A stretch of DNA of 64,000 nt from an uncultured Clostridia bacterium (GTDB lineage: Bacteria; Bacillota; Clostridia; TANB77; CAG-508): assembly GCA_934133165.1 (NCBI GenBank), contig CAKPAW010000004.1, forward strand, positions 62,001 to 126,000, written 5' to 3'. The notes below the pieces were generated by a model, which saw nothing but the letters and a program-made list of their open reading frames with translations, did no database searches and was not told the DNA's origin. Both the position numbers and the translations under genes were made by a program. Below, piece by piece: positions 34,944 to 42,354 of the stretch. How positions within the stretch are numbered: the stretch's first letter is position 1; each line of letters starts with the position of its first letter.

Positions 34944-37046
34944 ATGGCAGATAAATTAATTATTGTGGAATCACCTGCAAAAGCCAATACTATAAAAAAA
35001 TTTTTAGGTGGAAGTACAAAAGTAGTAGCATCTATGGGACACATTCGTGATTTACCAAAATCTAAACTCGCAGTAGATATAGAAAATGATTTTGAACCAG
35101 AATATATAAATATTAGAGGAAAAGGAGATTTAATAAAATCTTTAAAAAAAGATGCGGCATCTAGTAAAAAAGTGTACCTTGCAACTGACCCTGACCGTGA
35201 AGGAGAAGCAATTGCATGGCATTTAGCACATATATTAAATATTCCAGAAGATAGTATTTGTAGAGTAACATTTAACGAAATAACAAAAGAAACAGTACAA
35301 GAATCTATAAAACATCCAAGAAAAATAGATATGAATTTAACAGATGCACAACAAGCTCGTAGAGTTTTAGACAGAATAGTAGGTTATAAAATAAGTCCAC
35401 TTCTATGGAAAAAGGTAAAAAAAGGTTTATCAGCAGGAAGAGTGCAATCAGTAGCAGTAAAACTAATAGTAGATAGAGAAGAAGAAATAGAAAAATTTAT
35501 ACCAGAAGAATATTGGAATATATATGTAACTTTATTAGAACAAAATTCTAAAAAGACTTTTGAGGCACATTTATATGGAAAAAACGGAAAGAAAATAGAT
35601 ATTCATTCAAAAGATGAAATAGACGAAATATTAAAAAATATAGAAAAAGCAAAATACATTGTAGAAGACATTAAAAAGAGCGAAAAGAAAAGAACACCAG
35701 CGCCACCATTTACAACAAGTACAATGCAGCAAGAAGCTTCAAGAAAGTTAGGATTTACATTAAAGAAAACAATGAGTGTAGCACAAGGATTATACGAGGG
35801 TGTTAAAGTTCCTGAAAAAGGTAGCGTTGGTTTAATTACATACATGAGAACAGACTCTACAAGAATTTCAGATGAGGCAAGAAATGCAGCTAAAAAGCAT
35901 ATAGTAAAAGAATATGGAGAAAAATATTACGAAAATAGATATTATAAAACAAATAAAGACGCACAAGATGCACACGAGGCAATAAGACCAACTTATATAG
36001 AACTAGAGCCAGATGAAATAAAAAGTTCATTAACTCCAGATCAATATAAATTATACAAATTAATATACAATCGTTTTATAGCAAGTCAAATGGCACAAGC
36101 TATTTATGACACAGTTGCAGTAGATATAAAGGCAAATAAATATAATTTTAAGGCAAATGGTCAAACATTAAAATTCAAAGGTTTCATGGCTTTATATGTA
36201 GAATCTGAAGACAATGTAAAAGAAGATAAAAAGAAAAAACAAGAAGACGAAACATTACCAGAGCTAAAAGTAAATGAAGAAGTTATTAAAAAGGAAATAA
36301 ATCCAAAACAAAGCTTTACAGAGCCACCACCAAGGTACACAGAAGCAAGTTTAGTAAAAGCATTAGAAGAAAAAGGAATAGGAAGACCAAGTACTTATTC
36401 ACCAACAATTACAACAATTTTAGAAAGAAGATATATAGAAAAAGCCCAAAAACAACTAATGCCAACAGAACTTGGAAAAGTAGTAAATAAATTACTAGTT
36501 GAAAGTTTTCCTGATGTTATAAATGTAGCATTTACAGCAAAAATAGAAGAAGAGTTTGACGAAGTGGCAGAAGGAAAAGAACAATGGAAACAAGTAATTA
36601 GAGATTTCTATGGACCATTTAAAGTAACATTAGATAAAGTAGAAAAAGAACTAGAACATGTAAAGCTAGTAGATGAGGTATCTGATGTACAATGTGAAAA
36701 ATGCGGAAGAATGATGGTATACAAATATGGAAGATACGGAAAATTTTTAGCATGTCCAGGTTACCCAGAATGTAAAAATGCAAAACCAATAGTAGAAACA
36801 ATAGATGTACCATGTCCAGTATGTGGAGGAGTAGTGCAAGTAAGAAAAACAAAAAGAAAAAGAAACTACTACATTTGCGAAAATAATCCTGCAAGTTGTA
36901 ATTATATTTCTTGGGATAAACCAAAGCCAGGAGAAAAGTGGGAGCCAAAAGAAACAGTAGAAGTAGAAACAAAAAAGAAGACCACTGCTAAAAAGAAAAC
37001 GACAGCAAAGAAAAAGACTACAAAAACAACTAAAAAGAAGAAATAA
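34944..37046 (+). CDS. topA: DNA topoisomerase I
   Basis: Type IA topoisomerase that relaxes negative supercoils. The 700-aa protein opens with the Toprim domain (LIIVESPAKANTIKKFLG) and has the metal motif DPDREGEAIAWH near residues 83-94. The catalytic Tyr is in ITYMRTDSTR near 298-307. Two zinc-finger-like Cys4 motifs occur near 573-605 (CEKCGRMM to CPGYPEC) and 618-650. The tail after them is a Lys/Thr-rich low-complexity stretch of about 25 residues, probably binding DNA. AAAGGAG precedes ATG 34944. It has its own promoter and terminator. Confidence 0.96.
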   Translation: MADKLIIVESPAKANTIKKFLGGSTKVVASMGHIRDLPKSKLAVDIENDFEPEYINIRGKGDLIKSLKKDAASSKKVYLATDPDREGEAIAWHLAHILNIPEDSICRVTFNEITKETVQESIKHPRKIDMNLTDAQQARRVLDRIVGYKISPLLWKKVKKGLSAGRVQSVAVKLIVDREEEIEKFIPEEYWNIYVTLLEQNSKKTFEAHLYGKNGKKIDIHSKDEIDEILKNIEKAKYIVEDIKKSEKKRTPAPPFTTSTMQQEASRKLGFTLKKTMSVAQGLYEGVKVPEKGSVGLITYMRTDSTRISDEARNAAKKHIVKEYGEKYYENRYYKTNKDAQDAHEAIRPTYIELEPDEIKSSLTPDQYKLYKLIYNRFIASQMAQAIYDTVAVDIKANKYNFKANGQTLKFKGFMALYVESEDNVKEDKKKKQEDETLPELKVNEEVIKKEINPKQSFTEPPPRYTEASLVKALEEKGIGRPSTYSPTITTILERRYIEKAQKQLMPTELGKVVNKLLVESFPDVINVAFTAKIEEEFDEVAEGKEQWKQVIRDFYGPFKVTLDKVEKELEHVKLVDEVSDVQCEKCGRMMVYKYGRYGKFLACPGYPECKNAKPIVETIDVPCPVCGGVVQVRKTKRKRNYYICENNPASCNYISWDKPKPGEKWEPKETVEVETKKKTTAKKKTTAKKKTTKTTKKKK

Positions 37047-37085
37047 ACTAATACCCAAAAGTACGTAGTGCTTTTGGGTATTAGT
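37047..37085 (+). terminator. stem-loop terminator after topA
   Basis: Perfect 15-bp arms, ACTAATACCCAAAAG at 37047-37061 and CTTTTGGGTATTAGT at 37071-37085, next to the stop codon. The following T run is short (TATAAAAA), so termination may be partial. Confidence 0.65.
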
Positions 37086-37115
37086 TATAAAAATAGAAAA
37101 AATTTCCAATTATGA

Positions 37116-37144
37116 TTGACAAATTTTAAATTTTGTATTATTAT
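37116..37144 (+). promoter_or_regulatory. promoter of candidate antitoxin RNA 1
   Basis: Consensus TTGACA at 37116-37121, 17-bp spacer, TATTAT at 37139-37144. No ORF follows on this strand; a terminator-ended RNA of about 70 nt does. The same TTGACA-17-TATTAT promoter drives the second locus at 45699. Confidence 0.75.
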
Positions 37145-37150
37145 ATTAAT

Positions 37151-37222
37151 AGTAAAACAAACTGCTTGTTTTATAAGAAGTTATTTATGTATTGATATGT
37201 GTGGCTCACATATCTTTTTTTT
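37151..37222 (+). ncRNA. candidate type I antitoxin small RNA 1
   Basis: Predicted RNA of about 72 nt. It has a 5' hairpin (TAAAACAA 37153-37160 with TTGTTTTA 37166-37173), a single-stranded middle, and a terminator (GATATGTG 37194-37201 with CACATATC 37207-37214, then eight T). The middle, 37171-37193, matches 37345-37367 at 20 of 23 positions. That second copy is antisense to the start codon and first codons of the small ORF at 37269-37358, so the RNA could pair with that mRNA; two of the three differences give G-U pairs, one at the AUG. Expression is not shown. Confidence 0.6.
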
Positions 37223-37224
37223 AT

Positions 37225-37255
37225 AAAAAAAGAGTGATTGGCTGGATCACTCTTT
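37225..37255 (-). terminator. terminator of small ORF 1 transcript
   Basis: On the minus strand AAAGAGTGAT (37255-37246) pairs with ATCACTCTTT (37238-37229) and runs into TTTT. It ends a few bases from where the convergent small RNA ends. Confidence 0.75.
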
Positions 37256-37268
37256 AGAATAGATTGTA

Positions 37269-37358
37269 CTATTCTTTTGGCTTGTCCTGGTTTTTTTTGT
37301 CAGTTTTACTTGATAGCAATTCCTGAACCAATAACCAGATTAAATCATAAGATGTCAT
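37269..37358 (-). CDS. 29-aa small protein, candidate type I toxin 1
   Basis: A 29-codon ORF beginning MTSYDLIWLLVQELL and ending in a charged Lys/Asp/Gln tail. It has a strong AAAGGAGG site (37376-37369 on the minus strand), a promoter, and its own terminator, so it is likely translated despite its length. The hydrophobic part is short, more like an amphipathic helix than a full membrane span. It matches no toxin family I recognise. Convergent placement with an RNA antisense to its start region suggests a type I toxin; it could also be a small regulatory peptide. Confidence 0.6.
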   Translation of the reverse strand: MTSYDLIWLLVQELLSSKTDKKNQDKPKE

Positions 37359-37367
37359 TTATGTATT
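37345..37367. repeat. direct-repeat partner at the small ORF 1 start
   Basis: This 23-nt stretch covers the start codon of the 37269-37358 ORF and is repeated at 37171-37193 with three changes, same orientation. The T/C change places a G-U pair opposite the G of AUG. Confidence 0.7.
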
Positions 37368-37407
37368 TCCTCCTTTCGTAGATTTCCTCTTAAAAAGGAT
37401 TAAAAAC

Positions 37408-37436
37408 ATTATATAATAATTTCCAATATTTTACAA
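37408..37436 (-). promoter_or_regulatory. promoter of small ORF 1
   Basis: Minus strand TTGTAA (37436-37431), 17-bp spacer, TATAAT (37413-37408). Confidence 0.65.
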
Positions 37437-37460
37437 CAAATTATGCAAAGATATTAAATA

Positions 37461-37489
37461 TTGAATTACAAAATAAAAGGTTGTATAAT
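37461..37489 (+). promoter_or_regulatory. tsaC promoter
   Basis: TTGAAT at 37461-37466, 17-bp spacer, TATAAT at 37484-37489. Confidence 0.7.
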
Positions 37490-37517
37490 GTTAAACAGCT
37501 AGAAAAGAGGAATAGAA

Positions 37518-38549
37518 ATGGAAAAATATTTAGATTTAAAAAATGATAAAGATTATACAAAAATAAAAGAAGCATCAAAAATAATAAATAATGGAGGGTT
37601 AGTACTATTTCCAACAGAAACAGTTTATGGAATAGGTGCAGATGGATTAAATGAACAAGCAGTAAAAAATATATTTATAGCAAAAGGAAGAAAGCAAGAT
37701 AATCCTTTAATATTACATATTTCAAATATAGGAATGCTAGATAAAATAGCAAAAAACATAACAGAGTTAGAATATAAATTGATGAAAACTTTTTGGCCAG
37801 GACCATTTACAATTATTTTAGAAAGAACAAAAATAGTTCCAAATATAGTAACAGGTGGATTAGATACAGTTGGAATTAGAATGCCAAGTAATGAAATTGC
37901 AAAGTGGCTAATTGAATATGCAAATACACCTATTGCTGCTCCAAGTGCAAATATATCTGGTAGACCAAGTGGAACAAATGTAGAGGATATATTTAAGGAA
38001 CTATCAGATAAAGTAGACTATATTATAGATGGAGGACAATGTGAAATAGGAGTAGAATCTACAGTTGTAAGAGTAGTAGAAGGAGTACCACATATATTAA
38101 GACCGGGGAAAATAACGGCAGAGCAAATAAAAAAAGTAGCTGGAAATGTTATAGTAGATAAACATATATTAGGAGATTTAAGTGCAAATGAGCCAATATT
38201 ATCTCCTGGAATGAAATATAAACATTATGCTCCAAATTCAAAATGTATGCTAATATATAGTAAAGAAAATGGAAAAATGGTAGACTATATAAATGAAACT
38301 ACTAAAAAATATAAAAATCCATTAATAGTATGCCATACAAAAAATTTAAAAAGTTATAATTCAAACAACATTATAGATATGGGAGAGACTTTAGAAGAAG
38401 TTACTAAAAATATATTTAAAATATTAAGAAAAGTAGATTCATATAATCCTGATATAGTACTAATAGAAGGAGTGCAAAAAGATGGATTAGGTCTTGCAAT
38501 TATGAACAGATTAATAAGAGCATGTGAACACAATTATATAGAATTATAA
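37518..38549 (+). CDS. L-threonylcarbamoyladenylate synthase (Sua5/YwlC type)
   Basis: Makes threonylcarbamoyl-AMP from threonine, bicarbonate and ATP for the t6A37 tRNA modification. At 343 aa it is the long Sua5 form: the YrdC domain first (GGLVLFPTETVYGIGADG near residues 25-42, KGRKQDNPLILH near 56-67, APSANISGRPSGT near 140-152) and the C-terminal Sua5 domain after about 215, joined by SPGMKYKHYAP. Cytoplasmic. GAGGAAT precedes ATG 37518. It stands alone between two terminators and next to the candidate toxin-antitoxin locus. Confidence 0.94.
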   Translation: MEKYLDLKNDKDYTKIKEASKIINNGGLVLFPTETVYGIGADGLNEQAVKNIFIAKGRKQDNPLILHISNIGMLDKIAKNITELEYKLMKTFWPGPFTIILERTKIVPNIVTGGLDTVGIRMPSNEIAKWLIEYANTPIAAPSANISGRPSGTNVEDIFKELSDKVDYIIDGGQCEIGVESTVVRVVEGVPHILRPGKITAEQIKKVAGNVIVDKHILGDLSANEPILSPGMKYKHYAPNSKCMLIYSKENGKMVDYINETTKKYKNPLIVCHTKNLKSYNSNNIIDMGETLEEVTKNIFKILRKVDSYNPDIVLIEGVQKDGLGLAIMNRLIRACEHNYIEL

Positions 38550-38591
38550 AAATTCACTCGAAAATACCAAGCACTTTTGGAATATTAAAGT

Positions 38592-38628
38592 AAAATGCCT
38601 AGAAACTAAATTAGTTTCTAGGCATTTT
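38592..38628. terminator. bidirectional terminator
   Basis: Perfect 18-bp arms at 38592-38609 and 38611-38628 (AAAATGCCTAGAAACTAA and its complement) between convergent genes. Confidence 0.85.
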
Positions 38629-38629
38629 G

Positions 38630-39151
38630 CTACTCTTTAGGTTTAAAATTAGAATCAAAGAAATTGTAATCATCAATTTCTTGTAACGCTAACTTTTCTC
38701 CATCCTTATTGCGGATGCTTACTAAAATAATTACTCCATCCATTTCCTTAGCAAAGTATTTAACACCTAATTTGTTAAGAATATTAGGTGAGTTTGAAAA
38801 GTCATAATCTGTTTCTTTTGGAGAATATAAAACTTCCTTGAACTCAGGACCCAAACCAAATCGTCCTCTTACTCTAAGAATAATTTCATCATGTTTTTTC
38901 TTACACATATAAGCTTGTTTAGAAGGAAGAAACCATAATAAATAATAAATTAGAAGAGCAAGGAGAGGAGGTAAAATTAATAAAGAACCAATATACTCTA
39001 TAAGGTTCTGTCCATTTGGTAATCCTCCAAGCGAATAAGTTATAAAGAAGTTAATTACACCAAATAGAATACCAATAATTGCCATTATTGTTGCAATTCT
39101 AGTTATTTGCTTCTCTGTCAATTCATAGTACCACCGTTTAAATTTGTTCAT
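38630..39151 (-). CDS. two-span membrane protein, unrecognised
   Basis: A 173-aa protein that I cannot assign. Residues 1-16 are basic and cytoplasmic in style (MNKFKRWYYELTEKQ). Two membrane helices follow, near 17-40 (IATIMAIIGILFGVINFFI) and 56-76 (LLILPPLLALLIYYLLWFL). The remaining 90 residues are soluble, with GRFGLGPEFKEVLYSPKETDYDFS and ending charged. AAAGGAG lies eight bases before its ATG. It is divergent from the ABC transporter genes across a 234-bp gap holding a palindrome (39194-39217). It is probably monocistronic. Confidence 0.65.
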   Translation of the reverse strand: MNKFKRWYYELTEKQITRIATIMAIIGILFGVINFFITYSLGGLPNGQNLIEYIGSLLILPPLLALLIYYLLWFLPSKQAYMCKKKHDEIILRVRGRFGLGPEFKEVLYSPKETDYDFSNSPNILNKLGVKYFAKEMDGVIILVSIRNKDGEKLALQEIDDYNFFDSNFKPKE

Positions 39152-39193
39152 AAGCTGTCTCCTTTACTTTTTGAAAAATTAATAGTTACGCTT

Positions 39194-39217
39194 TTATGAA
39201 ATAATGCAATTTCATAA
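39194..39217. promoter_or_regulatory. palindrome between divergent genes
   Basis: TTATGAAAT (39194-39202) and ATTTCATAA (39209-39217), with a third half-like copy TTTTATGAAA near 39229. It could be an operator for the divergent membrane-protein and ABC genes. The rest of the 39152-39385 gap holds only the ABC promoter. Confidence 0.4.
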
Positions 39218-39327
39218 TAAAATACAATTTTATGAAAAAAATTATAGCACAAAAATGGCTGATTTGCAAATCTTTAGAGACTACTTCAAGAATATTTGAC
39301 ACTTTTTAGTTGATTTCTGGAAAAAAC

Positions 39328-39356
39328 TTGTAAAAGTTAAATAGATAATATATAAT
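39328..39356 (+). promoter_or_regulatory. promoter of the ABC transporter operon
   Basis: TTGTAA at 39328-39333, 17-bp spacer, TATAAT at 39351-39356. Confidence 0.7.
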
Positions 39357-39385
39357 TTAACCATAGAAAAAGGAGGGAGAAAAGA

Positions 39386-40273
39386 ATGTTAATTACTGCC
39401 AAAAATGTAGTGAAAAAATTTGATAAATTTACTGCATTAAATCATTTTAACATGAATGTGCCAGAAGGTAGCATTTATGGGTTAGTTGGACCAAATGGCT
39501 CTGGAAAAACAACTACAATAAAACACCTAATAGGAATGTACAAACAAGATGAAGGAGAAATTTTAGTAAACAACGAAAAAGTATATGACAATGAAAAAGT
39601 AAAAAGCAAAATAGCATATATTAGTGATGATTTATACTTTTTCCACGGATATAGTATTAAAGATATGGCTAAATTTTATAGTAAAATATACAAAGATTTT
39701 AGTTTTGAAAAATTTAATGACTTACAAAAAGTATTTAATATTGATGTGAAAAGAAAAGTTAATAAACTTTCAAAAGGAATGAAAAAGCAAGTAGCATTTT
39801 GGCTTACAATTTCATGTAATCCAGAAATAATGATATTAGATGAACCAATAGATGGATTAGATCCTATTATGAAAGAAAATGTTTGGAAAATTCTCTTAGA
39901 AGAAGTTAAAAAAAGAAAAATGACAGTAATTATATCATCACATAACCTAAAAGAATTAGAAAATGTATGTACAAATATAGGAATTATGAAAAATGGTGAA
40001 ATGATATTAGAGAAAGAACTAGAAAAGAAAGACAATAATATACAAAAGGTACAAATTGTATTTTCTAATAATTCACAAATAAGTAAAATAAGAGAAAAAC
40101 TTTCTATATTAAAAGAAGAAAAAGTAGGAAGTGTATATTATTTCATAGTCAAAGGTGAACAAAAAGAAATAGAAGACATACTAAATAAATACAAATTAAC
40201 ATTAATGGAATTTTTACCTCTATCATTAGAAGAAGTATTTATGTTTGAAAATGGAGGTGAAGCAGATGTTTAG
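39386..40273 (+). CDS. ABC transporter ATP-binding protein
   Basis: A 295-aa ATPase subunit of an exporter-type ABC system. Walker A GPNGSGKTT is near residues 35-43, the signature LSKGMKKQ near 128-135, Walker B IMILDEP near 149-155, and the switch His in SSHNLKELE near 189. The last 80 residues form a variable C-terminal domain seen in lantibiotic-export and YtrB-like ATPases. AGGAGGG precedes ATG 39386. It overlaps the permease gene by eight bases, so the two are translationally coupled. Substrate unknown. Confidence 0.9.
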   Translation: MLITAKNVVKKFDKFTALNHFNMNVPEGSIYGLVGPNGSGKTTTIKHLIGMYKQDEGEILVNNEKVYDNEKVKSKIAYISDDLYFFHGYSIKDMAKFYSKIYKDFSFEKFNDLQKVFNIDVKRKVNKLSKGMKKQVAFWLTISCNPEIMILDEPIDGLDPIMKENVWKILLEEVKKRKMTVIISSHNLKELENVCTNIGIMKNGEMILEKELEKKDNNIQKVQIVFSNNSQISKIREKLSILKEEKVGSVYYFIVKGEQKEIEDILNKYKLTLMEFLPLSLEEVFMFENGGEADV

Positions 40274-42200
40274 TTATGGAATATTTAAATCAAATATAAA
40301 AAGATTTTGGATTGTCCCAGCTGTAGCAATAATTATTTTATTTTTAGTAACAACTTTTCAAATGATATTAAGAACAAATGATATAAAGGAAAGAAGAACA
40401 GATTATATTAACGATATAATTATCCTAGATGAAGAAAAAGCAGATTATTCAGGTATGATTAATCAACCAAATAGAATAGAAGCAAGTACTGAGACTCAAA
40501 ATTATTCATCAGACATAGTTATGATAAGTGCTCCAACAATAAGTGATGTGACAGACGAAAATATTATTGCTATAAACAATAATATTGTAAATGAAATAAC
40601 AAATAATACAACAAGTAATGTAACAAATACTGTGCAGGTAGTTGATGAAGATAGCATTGAGCCATATTATTCACCAAATAATTATGATAGAGAACATTAT
40701 ATAGAGATTTTATATAATCCAATAGTATTGTTAACAATATTTGTATTGCCAGTACTAGTATCAATATTACTATTTAAATATACAAATGAAGAAAAGAGTA
40801 GTTCATTTATACATGGACTTCCAATATCAAAGAGAAAACTATATATAACTAATATTTTAACAGGAATAGTAATGTATGTAATACCATTTTTAGTAAATCT
40901 AATTATAATAATATTATTAAACTTAGGAGAAATGGGAAAATACATACAATTTGCAGATATAATGAAATGGTTTGGAATTTGCATGTTGTATAATACAATA
41001 TTCTTTGCATTTGCCACATTTATAGGAACATTCTGTGCATCTAAAATTTCACATGGAATACTTACCTATATATTAATGTATGCACCGGTAGGAGTTCTTG
41101 TATTAACATCAGCAATAACAGAAAATATACTTTATGGATTTAAAGGATTATCTAGTAATTTTGAAGAATTTACAAAACTGCCATTTATAAAAATAATAGA
41201 AGACTTTAGAGAAATGAGTTCATATTATTTGTCTCAAACAATTGAATTTGAGACATCTACAATAATTATATATATTACTTCAATAATTGTAATGCTAGTT
41301 TTAGGATATTTCATATACAAAAAGAGAAAGTTGGAAATAACAAAAGAATTTATAGCATTTAAAGGAATTAGAAGTTTTGTAAAATACGCAGCTACATTTT
41401 TAGTTAATTTACTTTCATACATGTATTTTTATGATGTAATAGGAAAGCACAATATAAGAACACTTTTAGCTTCATTTATTATAACTTTAATAGCATATTT
41501 AATAATAGAAATGATATTAAAAAAGACATACAAAGTATTTAAATCAATTATAGGATTTATAGTATATGCAGTTATTATAACAATAACATTTGTAATATTA
41601 AGTACTGGAGCTTTTGGATATGAAACAAGAATACCGAAAGCAGAAAATGTGGAAGAAGTTAGTTTTAAAGTAAGAAATGAAACTATTAATTTTAAAGAAA
41701 AACAAAATATAGAAAATATAATAAACTTCCAACAAAAATTAGTAGATGAAAAGAAAAAAGGATATACTGAATATACAATAGAATATAAACTAAAAGGTGG
41801 TAGAAAAATAACCAGAAAGTATGATATAAACAACAGCCTTTATAAAGAAGAACTAAATAAAATATTAACAAGTAATGAATATTATGAAGAAAAAATAAAA
41901 CAGATAGAAGATGTTCAAAAAATAAAAAGAATAACTATAAATATAAGTTATAAAGAGCAATATTCAACTAAAACTATTAGAATAAAAGAATCAGACATGT
42001 CAGATTTTATAGAAAATTTGATAAAAGATATAAAAAATAGAAAAGCAACTATAAATGATAATGAATATGTATCAGAAGTAGCAAGAAAAAATGATAAATT
42101 AAGAAGCATATATGTGCAAGTGGAATTAAAAGAAGATGTAAGTAAAATAATAAGATATATTAGTTTTGAAGATATAAATATAGAAAAATATATAAGATAA
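40266..42200 (+). CDS. ABC transporter permease
   Basis: Membrane partner of the preceding ATPase, 644 aa. One N-terminal helix (about residues 11-31) is followed by an extracytoplasmic Asn/Thr-rich loop to about 140, then seven or so helices to about 455, and a large charged C-terminal domain of about 190 residues outside the membrane. The layout fits ABC-2 type permeases of the YtrC/bacteriocin-export kind. ATG 40266 is chosen because GGAGGT (40253-40258) lies seven bases upstream; an ATG at 40245 precedes that site. The long C-terminal soluble domain is not recognised. Confidence 0.8.
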   Translation: MFSYGIFKSNIKRFWIVPAVAIIILFLVTTFQMILRTNDIKERRTDYINDIIILDEEKADYSGMINQPNRIEASTETQNYSSDIVMISAPTISDVTDENIIAINNNIVNEITNNTTSNVTNTVQVVDEDSIEPYYSPNNYDREHYIEILYNPIVLLTIFVLPVLVSILLFKYTNEEKSSSFIHGLPISKRKLYITNILTGIVMYVIPFLVNLIIIILLNLGEMGKYIQFADIMKWFGICMLYNTIFFAFATFIGTFCASKISHGILTYILMYAPVGVLVLTSAITENILYGFKGLSSNFEEFTKLPFIKIIEDFREMSSYYLSQTIEFETSTIIIYITSIIVMLVLGYFIYKKRKLEITKEFIAFKGIRSFVKYAATFLVNLLSYMYFYDVIGKHNIRTLLASFIITLIAYLIIEMILKKTYKVFKSIIGFIVYAVIITITFVILSTGAFGYETRIPKAENVEEVSFKVRNETINFKEKQNIENIINFQQKLVDEKKKGYTEYTIEYKLKGGRKITRKYDINNSLYKEELNKILTSNEYYEEKIKQIEDVQKIKRITINISYKEQYSTKTIRIKESDMSDFIENLIKDIKNRKATINDNEYVSEVARKNDKLRSIYVQVELKEDVSKIIRYISFEDINIEKYIR

Positions 42201-42204
42201 TTTG

Positions 42205-42245
42205 AAAAGAGTAGATATGTTTTAATACGTATTTACTCTTTTATA
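42205..42245 (+). terminator. terminator after the ABC operon
   Basis: AAAAGAGTAGATATGT (42205-42220) pairs with ACGTATTTACTCTTTT (42227-42242) with two G-U pairs, then TA-rich sequence. Confidence 0.75.
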
Positions 42246-42280
42246 TTCCATAAATAAAGAAATTAAAATTATCATAAGAC

Positions 42281-42309
42281 TTGTAAAAGCTAAAAAAATA
42301 TTATATAAT
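42281..42309 (+). promoter_or_regulatory. SNF2 helicase promoter
   Basis: TTGTAA at 42281-42286, 17-bp spacer, TATAAT at 42304-42309. Confidence 0.7.
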
Positions 42310-42354
42310 ATATCACTAGAAAAAATGAGAAATTTAATATAAGAAGGAGTAAAA

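Noticed and set aside
32396..38575. TTCACTC(A/G)AAAAT after mraY and after tsaC as a dispersed element
   Set aside because: Only 13 similar bases, no structure and no third copy; chance is likely in AT-rich gaps.
37047..38628. Similarity of ACCCAAAAG hairpin sequences after topA and tsaC as one repeat family
   Set aside because: The shared stretch is short and low-complexity, and the tsaC-side sequence is not palindromic in the same way.
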